Assembly (NCBI GenBank): GCA_036661035.1
Contig: JAVWZM010000007.1
Span: forward strand, 1-47,116
Direction: 5' to 3'
DNA length: 47,116 nt
Origin: JAGPHI01 sp036661035
GTDB lineage: Bacteria; Bacillota; Clostridia; Oscillospirales; Ruminococcaceae
The notes below the pieces were generated by a model. That model ran no database searches, was not told where the DNA came from, and was given only the letters and a program-made list of their open reading frames with translations. A program made the translations under genes and the position numbers. Below, piece after piece: positions 8,625-16,230 of this stretch (positions within the stretch are counted from its first letter, which is position 1; the number at the start of each line of letters is the position of its first letter).

Positions 8625-9731
8625 GTGGGAACATCTTATTTAAGGGCAAGGCATGGGGCGCTTGATAAGGACTTTGAAAAGCTGGGTATAAAGCGCGACA
8701 TTGTTCTGCCAAAAGAGGACGGCATGCGCACCGGCGGCGCACAGGGCAGCTACGAATGGTGGTACTGCGACGCAGAATTTACAGACAAAACAAAAATCGT
8801 TGTGGTTTTTTACACTAAAAACCATTTTGATGTGCAAGGTGCGGCGCACCCCACTGTAAATATCAGCATCACCTTTCCTGACCAAACTAAGCTTATACGC
8901 GAGTTTCAAGAGGACGAGGGCAAGCTGATAAACGCCGATAAAGAAAAATGCACGGTTAAAATAGGGCAAAGCTATCTTATAGACGAGGGCGGCTTTTACA
9001 CCTTGCATTTCGAGCATGACAATGTGTGCTACCACGCAAAAATGACAGCCACCTTGCCCATGTGGCGCCCCGACACAGGCGAAATATTCTTTGGCGACAA
9101 CGACGAACATTTTTTTGCGTGGCTGGTGGCACAGCCCTCTTGCACAGTGGACGCCGCGCTTACCGTAGACGGCAAAAGCCAAAGCCTTAGTGGCACAGGC
9201 TATCACGACCACAACTGGGGCAATATCGGCATGCAAAAGCTAATGAACCACTGGTATTGGGGCCGCGCGAAAGTGGGCGATTACACCGTTATCGCCTGTG
9301 ATATTATCGCGGGAAAAAAGTACGGCTACAAACGGTTCCCTATTTTCTTTTTGGCGAAGGACGGCAAAATTATTTCCGACAAGCAGTCCCTTACCAAAAT
9401 CACGCGCAACAAAACAGTAACGCACCCCGTAACAGGGAAGTTTATGGACAACGAGCTTTTTTATAAACAGCCCATTTCCGAAACGGAGTTTTACACCATT
9501 CAGTTCGACAGAATACGCGACATTGCAAGCGGCACGCTTTTAAGCAGCTTTAAGCCCTTTGCGGTAAAGCTGCTAAAGCTTGTGGGCGTAAACCCCACCT
9601 ATACACGCACAGAGGGCAATGTTACCGTTACCCACAGCAATAACGGCGAAATATCCATTGCCGTGCAAGAGGGCTTATGGGAGCAAATGTTTTTTGGCGC
9701 AAATAAAGACGCTATAATAGACGCCCAATAA
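8625..9731 (+). CDS. CrtC/AttH-like lipocalin-fold protein
   Basis: The start is GTG 8625, with a strong AGGAGG site nearby upstream. The 368-residue protein has hallmarks of the CrtC/AttH (carotenoid 1,2-hydratase, hydroxyneurosporene synthase-like) superfamily: an N-terminal SYEWWYCDAEF and a central GTGYHDHNWGN, followed by HWYWGRA. These proteins are two stacked lipocalin-like barrels. Characterised members hydrate carotenoids or shape hydrophobic products. No carotenoid genes are present here, so the substrate is unknown. There is no signal peptide, so it is probably cytoplasmic. It is a single gene between repeat R and the MalY operon. Confidence 0.7.
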   Translation: MGTSYLRARHGALDKDFEKLGIKRDIVLPKEDGMRTGGAQGSYEWWYCDAEFTDKTKIVVVFYTKNHFDVQGAAHPTVNISITFPDQTKLIREFQEDEGKLINADKEKCTVKIGQSYLIDEGGFYTLHFEHDNVCYHAKMTATLPMWRPDTGEIFFGDNDEHFFAWLVAQPSCTVDAALTVDGKSQSLSGTGYHDHNWGNIGMQKLMNHWYWGRAKVGDYTVIACDIIAGKKYGYKRFPIFFLAKDGKIISDKQSLTKITRNKTVTHPVTGKFMDNELFYKQPISETEFYTIQFDRIRDIASGTLLSSFKPFAVKLLKLVGVNPTYTRTEGNVTVTHSNNGEISIAVQEGLWEQMFFGANKDAIIDAQ

Positions 9732-9829
9732 GCGCGGCTATAAGATAGCATATAGAGGCGGATATTATCCGTCCCTACAATAATAGACACTGAATAAGCG
9801 CAGATATAAAATAATAAATCATTTGATGC

Positions 9830-9853
9830 GGCGGCACTAAAAGCGTTGCCGCC
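9830..9853 (+). other. Leader hairpin before the MalY operon
   Basis: GGCGGCA (9830-9836) pairs with TGCCGCC (9847-9853). The hairpin ends about 10 nt before the GGGAGG ribosome site of the next gene. It could be a terminator remnant or a leader structure; no T run follows. Confidence 0.35.
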
Positions 9854-9876
9854 ATAAATAAACGGGAGGTATTATA

Positions 9877-11040
9877 GTGAAATACAATTTTGATGAAATT
9901 ATCGACAGGCATAACACAAACAGCGTCAAATACGACGGCTGCCCTATTCTCAACCCATTGCTGCCGCCAAACTGCATACCCATGTGGATTGCAGATATGG
10001 ACTTTGCCTGTCCACAGCCGGTGCTAGACGCAATGAAAGCGCGGCTCGATAAGCGCATTTTAGGCTATAGCATGCCTTTGGATAACGAATATTACATGGC
10101 GGTGATAAACTGGATGCGCCGCCGCCACGGCTGGGAATTTAAGCGCGAAAACATTGTTTACTCAAGCGGAGTTATCGCCGCCATGAATGTATCGGTAGAA
10201 AAGCTTACTTCGCCCGGCGACAAAATAATATTACATACCCCTGCCTATCACCCATTTAACGACGCCATTCTAAAATATGGCCGCACACCTTTATACAGCA
10301 AGCTGATAAATACAGACGGATACTATACCATGGACTATGACGATATGGAAGAAAAAGCCAAGGATCCTGCCTGTACCTTGATGTTTCTGTGCAGCCCACA
10401 TAACCCAAGCGGCAGAGTATGGAAAGAGGACGAGCTGCGCCGCGCGGCAGAAATATGCTTTGCAAACAATGTAACAATAGTGTCGGACGAAATACATAGC
10501 GACCTTATCCGCTGTGGGCAAAAGCACATTCCCCTTGCCACGCTTTATCCCCACGATAAGCGCATCATCACCTTCACTGCCCCAAGTAAAACCTTTAACC
10601 TTGCGGGAAATCAGCTTGCCAATATTATTATAGAGGACGAGCAAATGGTTTTCAATTGGATGATATCCTCCGCCTGTGGCAACCCGAACCCTCTTTCTAT
10701 AGACGCATGCATGGCGGCGTATAACGAATGTGAGGATTATGTAGAGGAGCTAAAGCTATATCTGGACGACAATTTCCGCCTAATGGAAAAACGCATTAAA
10801 GAGGAGCTGCCAAGGGCTAAATTCAGAATACCAGAGGGCACTTATCTTGGGTGGATAGATGTTTCGGCATTTGGCCTTAACACACAGCAGCTAAACGAGC
10901 GAATATCCAAGGCGGGGCTTTTTATAGAATATGATAACGAATTTGTGCGCGACGGGGATAACCATGTGCGCATAAATGTGGCGGCACCACGCAGTGTACT
11001 TAATAAAGCACTGGATATATTAATATCTCAGCTGCAATAA
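9877..11040 (+). CDS. MalY/PatB-family PLP-dependent aminotransferase or C-S lyase
   Basis: The start is GTG 9877, just after GGGAGG. The 387-residue fold type I PLP enzyme shows LCSPHNPSGRVW (substrate and cofactor contact), VSDEIHSDL and the Schiff-base Lys in APSKTFNLAG. MalY/PatB proteins are cystathionine beta-lyase-type or aminotransferase-type enzymes; the exact reaction cannot be read from sequence. It is the first gene of a four-gene operon with a glutamine-amidotransferase-like hydrolase, a YfcC-type carrier and an M20 amidohydrolase. This suggests uptake and breakdown of an acylated or peptide-linked amino acid. Confidence 0.88.
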   Translation: MKYNFDEIIDRHNTNSVKYDGCPILNPLLPPNCIPMWIADMDFACPQPVLDAMKARLDKRILGYSMPLDNEYYMAVINWMRRRHGWEFKRENIVYSSGVIAAMNVSVEKLTSPGDKIILHTPAYHPFNDAILKYGRTPLYSKLINTDGYYTMDYDDMEEKAKDPACTLMFLCSPHNPSGRVWKEDELRRAAEICFANNVTIVSDEIHSDLIRCGQKHIPLATLYPHDKRIITFTAPSKTFNLAGNQLANIIIEDEQMVFNWMISSACGNPNPLSIDACMAAYNECEDYVEELKLYLDDNFRLMEKRIKEELPRAKFRIPEGTYLGWIDVSAFGLNTQQLNERISKAGLFIEYDNEFVRDGDNHVRINVAAPRSVLNKALDILISQLQ

Positions 11041-11065
11041 ACTGACGAAAGCGAGCTTTTAGGCA

Positions 11066-11794
11066 ATGACGAATAAACCACGAATTGGGCTTATATATCT
11101 CGGCAAAGGCATTTTGCGCATGTACATGAAATCTAAATACACCAACAGCCTGCGCCGCGCAGGGGCAATACCCGTATGGCTGCCGTGGACAAGCGACAGC
11201 GCAAAGCTGGCGGAATACGGTGCGGAGCTGGACGGCTTTGTTTTCCCCGGCGGAGCAGATGTAAACCCCATACTGTACGGCGAAGAAAAGACGCCCCTTT
11301 GCGAAAAGCTTTGCCCCGAGCGCGACGAAATGGAGCTGCCCCTCTTAAAGCTGGCACTTGAAAAAGAAAAGCCCATACTTTGCATTTGCAGAGGCTTGCA
11401 GCTTTTAAACGTTGCCTTAGGCGGCACGCTGTATCAGGATATCAACACTATGCCCGAGGTTAAGGCGGAAAACCATGTGGATTTTAAGCATCGCGGCACA
11501 TATACCCACAGTGTGGAATTGGCGAGGGCTTCCGCCCTTTATAAAATTACGTCCATGGAAAAAATGAACGTAAATTCCATACATCATCAAGCGATAAACG
11601 CCCTTGCCCCAAGGCTAAGCATTGCGGCAAAAAGCCCTGCCGGCATAATAGAGGCGGCAGAGCTTGCAGATTATCCCTTTTGCATAGGCACTCAGTGGCA
11701 CCCTGAGCATCTTTCCGCCACACGCGATGACCAACAGGCAATATTTAACGCCTTGGTTTGCGCTTGCCAAAAAACCGATAAGGAGAAAAGCTGA
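11066..11794 (+). CDS. PuuD-like gamma-glutamyl hydrolase (class I glutamine amidotransferase, C26)
   Basis: The 242-residue protein contains the nucleophile elbow LCICRGLQLLN, with Cys at about residue 110, and the His/Glu pair in GTQWHPEH near the C-terminus. An N-terminal VFPGGADVNP segment is typical of the family. PuuD-like enzymes hydrolyse gamma-glutamyl amide bonds such as gamma-glutamyl-GABA. Its stop overlaps the transporter start (TGATG), so translation is coupled. Together with the neighbouring M20 hydrolase and PLP enzyme, it points to catabolism of a gamma-glutamyl or acyl amino acid (inference). Confidence 0.88.
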   Translation: MTNKPRIGLIYLGKGILRMYMKSKYTNSLRRAGAIPVWLPWTSDSAKLAEYGAELDGFVFPGGADVNPILYGEEKTPLCEKLCPERDEMELPLLKLALEKEKPILCICRGLQLLNVALGGTLYQDINTMPEVKAENHVDFKHRGTYTHSVELARASALYKITSMEKMNVNSIHHQAINALAPRLSIAAKSPAGIIEAAELADYPFCIGTQWHPEHLSATRDDQQAIFNALVCACQKTDKEKS

Positions 11795-13185
11795 TGAAAA
11801 ACGACAAAAAATCTTTGCAAAAAGACAAAAAAGGCATGAGCTTATTCGGCATTATATTAATAGTAATTGTAATAATATACGGGCTGTCGTTCATTATCCC
11901 CTCAGGGGCATATCAGCGCGAGGGCAATATTGCCGTTGCAGGCAGCTACGCCGTAACAGAAAAAATCATTCTCAGCCCATTTGACGTTATACGCGGCATT
12001 GGCGAGGCGGCGTATAATTCCTTTGGCAAATTATTTATCGCCATTATGATTATAGGCGGCTTTATGGGCGTTGTAAACAGCACAGGCGCCATAGACCATT
12101 GCCTTAATAATCTTATTACCAAGTCCACCAAAAGCATTTATTTTATCATACCTATTTTCATTTTCACCATGGGGTTTTTAGGCGCGCTTGGCTCTATGAT
12201 TTCCAGCGTGGTGCTGTTTATCCCCCTTGGCATGGCGCTGGCAAAGCAGCTAAAGGTGGACAGGGGCTTTGCAGTGGGGCTTATTATCTGCGGCTCTTAC
12301 ACGGGCTTTATGTCCTCGCCCATAAACCCGCTTACCACGCTGATAGGCCAGCAGATTGCAGGGCTGGAGCCTTATTCGGGCGCGCCCTTGCGCCTTGCCG
12401 TTACCATAGTAAACCTTATAATTGTATCGGCATATTTAATATGGTATATGCGCCGCTGCCAAAAAGATCCTGTGCGCAGTGCAGATTTGGCAAAGGAAGA
12501 AATAGAGAGTGGCTCTTGTGAAAGCGAATGGCTTGGCAAAAAAATGACGCACAGAGAAATATTGGTTCTGCTTATATTTTTTGGCTCCTTTGCGTTTATT
12601 GCCATTGGCGCACCTATTTTTCGCTTTGATATTTTGGACGTAGGTTCAATAATGTTCCCCATGGCTCTTTTGGCAGGCTTTGCCGCAAAATACGATTTAA
12701 ACACCACCATGAAACACTTCGTCAAGGGCGTGCAAGGCATGAGCGCAACAATTGTGTTTATGATAATTATTGGCGGCGTTACCGTGATACTGAATAATTC
12801 CGGCATACTGGATTCTATCGTTTACTACATATCAATACCACTTGGCGCGCTAAGCCATTATGCGGCGGCTGTAGGCATGTTTATAGTAAATGCAATTGTG
12901 AATATATTCATAAATTCAGGCTCAGGGCAAACGGCTGTGATGATGCCGATTATGGCACCGCTTTCCGACGTTGTGGGAGTTTCGCGCCAGATGGCAGTGC
13001 TTACGTTGCAATTTGGCGACGGCTTTACCAATTTGCTTGCGCCCACAAGCGTTAATTTAATGGCGTGCTTGGCACTTTCCAAAACCTCCCTTAAGCAGTG
13101 GTACAAATTTGCAGTTCCGCTGCATGCCATATTGTTTGTGGTAATGTCGCTGTTTATATTGCTCGGCACAGTTACAGGGTACTAA
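11794..13185 (+). CDS. YfcC/DcuC-family membrane carrier
   Basis: The 463-residue integral membrane protein has about 11-12 hydrophobic segments, beginning near residue 15 (LFGIILIVIVIIYGLSFIIP) with PSGAY directly after, as in the YfcC-type amino-acid/dicarboxylate carriers. It also has SSPINPLTTLIGQQIAG and NSGSGQTAVMMPIMAPLSD, which are re-entrant-loop-like motifs of this superfamily. The substrate is not known; a basic amino acid, dipeptide or acylated amino acid is likely from its place between two amidohydrolases. Its start overlaps the previous stop by one base. Confidence 0.85.
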   Translation: MKNDKKSLQKDKKGMSLFGIILIVIVIIYGLSFIIPSGAYQREGNIAVAGSYAVTEKIILSPFDVIRGIGEAAYNSFGKLFIAIMIIGGFMGVVNSTGAIDHCLNNLITKSTKSIYFIIPIFIFTMGFLGALGSMISSVVLFIPLGMALAKQLKVDRGFAVGLIICGSYTGFMSSPINPLTTLIGQQIAGLEPYSGAPLRLAVTIVNLIIVSAYLIWYMRRCQKDPVRSADLAKEEIESGSCESEWLGKKMTHREILVLLIFFGSFAFIAIGAPIFRFDILDVGSIMFPMALLAGFAAKYDLNTTMKHFVKGVQGMSATIVFMIIIGGVTVILNNSGILDSIVYYISIPLGALSHYAAAVGMFIVNAIVNIFINSGSGQTAVMMPIMAPLSDVVGVSRQMAVLTLQFGDGFTNLLAPTSVNLMACLALSKTSLKQWYKFAVPLHAILFVVMSLFILLGTVTGY

Positions 13186-13207
13186 TACCGCAAAAGGAGA
13201 TAAAGCC

Positions 13208-14416
13208 ATGGATATCATAGATAAAATAATAGAGCTTTCAAACGCACTAGAGCCTCACGAGCTTTCAATAAGGCGCACCATACATCAAAATCCGGAGCTT
13301 TCCTTTAAGGAATTTGAAACAAGCCGTCTTGTGTGCAGCGAGCTTGCGCGCATGGATATTCCATACGAGAAAAGCGAGGTAGAGCCTGGCATTGTGGCAA
13401 CCATAGATAGCGGCAAGGCCGGCAAGCTATTGCTTTTAAGGGCAGATATGGACGCTTTGCCCATAAACGAAGCAACGGGCACTGAATATAGTTCCAAAAA
13501 TAAAGATGTAATGCACGCTTGCGGCCACGACATACACACGGCAAATTTGCTTACCGTGGCAGAAATCTTGAAAAGCACTGTTAATGGTTGGCGCGGCAAG
13601 GTAAAGCTTGTGTTTCAGCCTGCGGAAGAAAACGGAGGCGGCGGCCGCAAAATGATAGAGGCAGGGCTTTTGGAAAACCCTGCTCCAAACGCATGCATGG
13701 CAATGCATGTTTTTCCCCACGCAAAAGGGCTTTTTACAATTGCAGACGAAAATGTAACGGCTTATTCCGACGGAATGGGCATAATTGTTCACGGTAAATC
13801 CGCACATTCCTCCGCCCCACAAGACGGAGTGGACGCCATAAATATAGCCGCACATATTCTTGTGGCGCTAAATTCCATATCCTCTAAAAGCCTTTCGCCC
13901 CTTTGCAGTGCCACGCTGAATGTGGGTATTATCCGCGCAGGCACAGCGGCAAATGTAATTGCCGATAAAGCAGAAATGGCGTGTATGCTGCGCAGCCTTA
14001 CGTCAGATGCAAGAAAAACCATTATCACCAAGGTGCAAGACATGGCAAAAGGCATTTCCGAGGCAATGGGCGGCAGCGCAGATGTAATTTTAAAAGAGGG
14101 ATATGTTTCGGTTTATAACAACAAGGAGCTTAGCGCATTTGCATCAAAGGTTATCGAAACAAACGCCAAAAAGCTGTATGCCGATATCAATAGCGGCGAT
14201 ATTCCCTCGCCCTATTTAAAAACAGGTGCTTGCCCGGGGCTTATCGCCGAGGATTTTGGCTTTTATTCGCAAAAAGTGCCCTCTTGCTTTATCATGGTAG
14301 GCGTGGGCGAGGGCGCGCCAACCCATAGCCCCGAGTTTTGCCCCGACGAAGCTTATATTAAGCTATGCACCAGAGCCATGGCACTTTTGGCAGTAAGCTA
14401 TTTAAACGAAGAATAG
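13208..14416 (+). CDS. M20 family amidohydrolase (N-acyl amino acid/hippurate hydrolase-like)
   Basis: The 402-residue protein belongs to the M20D/AbgB-like aminoacylase family. Metal-site motifs are visible: RADMDALP, MHACGHDIHTANL, QPAEENGGGG and a C-terminal EDFGFY followed by THSPEF. The central lid domain carries GKSAHSSAPQDGVDA. Members cleave N-acyl or N-aminobenzoyl amino acids in the cytoplasm. AAAAGGAG lies just upstream of ATG 13208. It is the last gene of the operon and is followed by a strong terminator. Substrate is uncertain. Confidence 0.9.
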   Translation: MDIIDKIIELSNALEPHELSIRRTIHQNPELSFKEFETSRLVCSELARMDIPYEKSEVEPGIVATIDSGKAGKLLLLRADMDALPINEATGTEYSSKNKDVMHACGHDIHTANLLTVAEILKSTVNGWRGKVKLVFQPAEENGGGGRKMIEAGLLENPAPNACMAMHVFPHAKGLFTIADENVTAYSDGMGIIVHGKSAHSSAPQDGVDAINIAAHILVALNSISSKSLSPLCSATLNVGIIRAGTAANVIADKAEMACMLRSLTSDARKTIITKVQDMAKGISEAMGGSADVILKEGYVSVYNNKELSAFASKVIETNAKKLYADINSGDIPSPYLKTGACPGLIAEDFGFYSQKVPSCFIMVGVGEGAPTHSPEFCPDEAYIKLCTRAMALLAVSYLNEE

Positions 14417-14464
14417 CTTTTGCGTCATGGGCGTTTGGGCTTTGAAACAAGCCGAATAAATCAG

Positions 14465-14504
14465 AAAACCCTCTTGCCAAGCAAATTGCGGCAAGAGGGT
14501 TTTA
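14465..14504 (+). terminator. Intrinsic terminator after M20 operon
   Basis: The perfect stem AAAACCCTCTTGCC with its complement encloses a short loop and is followed by TTTTAATATT. It lies about 50 nt after the M20 stop. The A-rich left flank means it may also act on the opposite strand. Confidence 0.9.
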
Positions 14505-14570
14505 ATATTATTTGATATTTGATAAACAAGGGTTTAGCCTTGCTTTTCAAACTGTCATAACAGTTTGAAT

Positions 14571-14625
14571 TGTGCATGTGCGATAGCACGCACATAGGAT
14601 AAGCTTTTTAATAAACAAGGCTGTC
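14571..14625. repeat. Dispersed repeat D, copy 1 (3' of hyuA-like gene)
   Basis: ATGTGCGATAGCACGCACAT, then GATAAGCTTTTTAA and an AACAAGGCTG tail, are shared with 30506-30556. The first part is a hairpin. In both cases it lies just downstream of a minus-strand gene (hyuA-like here, mocA there). Confidence 0.6.
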
Positions 14626-14635
14626 GAATTGCTCA

Positions 14636-16009
14636 TTAAAAATACTCGCTTACCTCACGAGAGGTAAAATAGCCTTGCTTTGGCTTTAGCAAATTTCCGC
14701 TATCGCTGCATAATTCGCCCGATAAAAACACGCCTTTAATGCGCCCACGCAGATGCATGCCCTCGTATGGGGTGTAGTCTACATTTTGGTGCATTTCTGC
14801 GGCGGTAATGGTAAAATCCTCGTTGGGGTTCCACACTGTAATGTCGGCATCTTTGCCGATGGCGATAGAGCCTTTAGAGGCATAAAGCCCAAAAAGCCTT
14901 GCGGCATTGCCAGATAATAGCTTTGCCATTTGGGAATATGGTATGCCTCTTTCCAATGCGGCAGACAGCATTACCGCGCCGCGATGCTCAATGCCGGGCA
15001 TGCCGTTTGGTATTTTGCTGAAATTATCCTTGCCAAGGCTCTTTTGTGTGGCAAAATTAAAAGAGCAATGGTCGGTGGATATGCTGTTTATTTCGCCGTT
15101 TGTCAGTGCCAGCCACAGTGCTTTTACGTCGCTTTTGCCGCGAAGTGGCGGCGAGCATACATATTTTGCCCCCTCAAAGCCCGGCAAGAGATATAGGCTG
15201 TCGTCCAGTGTAAAATATTGAGGGCAGCCCTCAATATATATTTTCTGCCCGTTTTTCCTTGCATTTCGGGCGGCTAACATGCCTTGCTCTGTGCTTAAAT
15301 GCACAATATGTATGGGCGTGTTTGCGGCTTTCGCAATGGCGCAATATCTCGTTATTGCCTCTGCTTCCACGTAGTCGGGCCTAGATATTGGGTGGGCGCT
15401 TATGCCATTGTGCCCAAGGGAAAGCTCTTTTTTAATCAGCTCATTTACAAGGTCGCCGTTTTCGCAGTGTACGCCAACTATGCCGTGGTTTTTGCCCACT
15501 GCGCATAGCACCTCGTAAATTGCGGCGTCGCTAAGGCGCAGGGCGTCATATGCCATATACAGCTTAAAGCTGGTTACGCCCATTTCGCAAAGCTCGGGTA
15601 TTTCGGCGGCAACATTTTCGTTCCAATCTGTTATAGCCATGTGAAAGCCGTAATTGCAGTTGCAATTGCCGTCTGCTTTTTTATGCCAATTTGTCAGTGC
15701 CTCATGCAAGGTTTCGCCCTTGTTTTGTGTGGCGAAATCCAAAAGCGTGGTGGTGCCTCCGCATAGGGCGGCGGCTGTGCCGCTATCAAAATTATCGGCG
15801 GTAACGGTAACGCCGTTATCCATGTCGAGATGTGTGTGTGCGTCTATAAATCCGGGGAATACAATACAGCCTGCGGCATCATAAACGCTATGCCCCTCGC
15901 CGCTTATTTGCGGTGACATTGCGGCAATTTTACCGTTTTCCATAAGTATATCAAGCTTTTCTTCGCCGTTTTCGGTAATCACTGTGCCATTTTTAATTAA
16001 ATTTGCCAT
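14636..16009 (-). CDS. hyuA: Dihydropyrimidinase/D-hydantoinase-like amidohydrolase (HyuA-type)
   Basis: The 457-residue cyclic amidohydrolase has a binuclear metal site: DAHTHLDM (about residue 57), SFKLYMAY with the Lys that is carboxylated in this family, GVHCENG, HIVHLST and STDHCSF. Dihydropyrimidinases and hydantoinases open cyclic ureides. In the E. coli ygeW-ygeZ region and in gut urate-degrading anaerobes the homologue belongs to the selenium-linked purine cluster. It therefore probably opens a ring intermediate of purine breakdown (inference). It is separated from ygfK by 221 nt that contain a large hairpin and candidate regulatory RNA E, copy 1, so it likely has its own control. 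Confidence 0.88.
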   Translation of the reverse strand: MANLIKNGTVITENGEEKLDILMENGKIAAMSPQISGEGHSVYDAAGCIVFPGFIDAHTHLDMDNGVTVTADNFDSGTAAALCGGTTTLLDFATQNKGETLHEALTNWHKKADGNCNCNYGFHMAITDWNENVAAEIPELCEMGVTSFKLYMAYDALRLSDAAIYEVLCAVGKNHGIVGVHCENGDLVNELIKKELSLGHNGISAHPISRPDYVEAEAITRYCAIAKAANTPIHIVHLSTEQGMLAARNARKNGQKIYIEGCPQYFTLDDSLYLLPGFEGAKYVCSPPLRGKSDVKALWLALTNGEINSISTDHCSFNFATQKSLGKDNFSKIPNGMPGIEHRGAVMLSAALERGIPYSQMAKLLSGNAARLFGLYASKGSIAIGKDADITVWNPNEDFTITAAEMHQNVDYTPYEGMHLRGRIKGVFLSGELCSDSGNLLKPKQGYFTSREVSEYF

Positions 16010-16054
16010 TCTTCGGTTCCCCCTTTTTAGTATATAGCATTTGTAAAAATGCTA

Positions 16055-16128
16055 TATTGCGCATCAGCCTATGGTTGGCGCATAAAATCGCCCCGCGAGG
16101 GTATATAGCAACGTTTACAACCTTTAAT
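16055..16128 (-). promoter_or_regulatory. Candidate cis-regulatory RNA E, copy 1 (leader of hyuA-like gene)
   Basis: Read on the minus strand, the core has GUUGC, a CCC-UCGC-GGG hairpin, CGAUUUUAUGCGCC, ACCA, AGGCUGAUGCGCAAU. GUUGC can pair with GCAAU to close it. Just downstream, an 11-bp hairpin (AUAUAGCAUUU with AAAUGCUAUAU, about 16032-16057) shares bases with sequence that could pair back to GCUAUAU of the core. That gives two competing folds before the ribosome site. Matching copies precede ssnA and the gene at 39211. Ligand unknown. Confidence 0.55.
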
Positions 16129-16156
16129 ACACTATCTATCACAAGTAAGTTGCTTT

Positions 16157-16224
16157 ATAGGCAAGCGCGGCATTTATTGCATCTCAACATTATCGAGATG
16201 CAATAAATACTAACGCTTGCCTAT
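16157..16224. other. Large hairpin after ygfK
   Basis: ATAGGCAAGCG (from 16157) pairs with CGCTTGCCTAT (to 16224), and inside it CATTTATTGCATCTC pairs with GAGATGCAATAAATA. It starts just after the ygfK stop. No clear T run follows on the minus strand, so it may stabilise the ygfK mRNA 3' end rather than terminate it. Confidence 0.6.
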
Positions 16225-16230
16225 TATTAA

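Noticed and set aside
16055..16128. Known purine (guanine/adenine) riboswitch for element E
   Set aside because: The hallmark purine-aptamer blocks (paired UAUA ends and two 7-nt kissing loops) are not visible.
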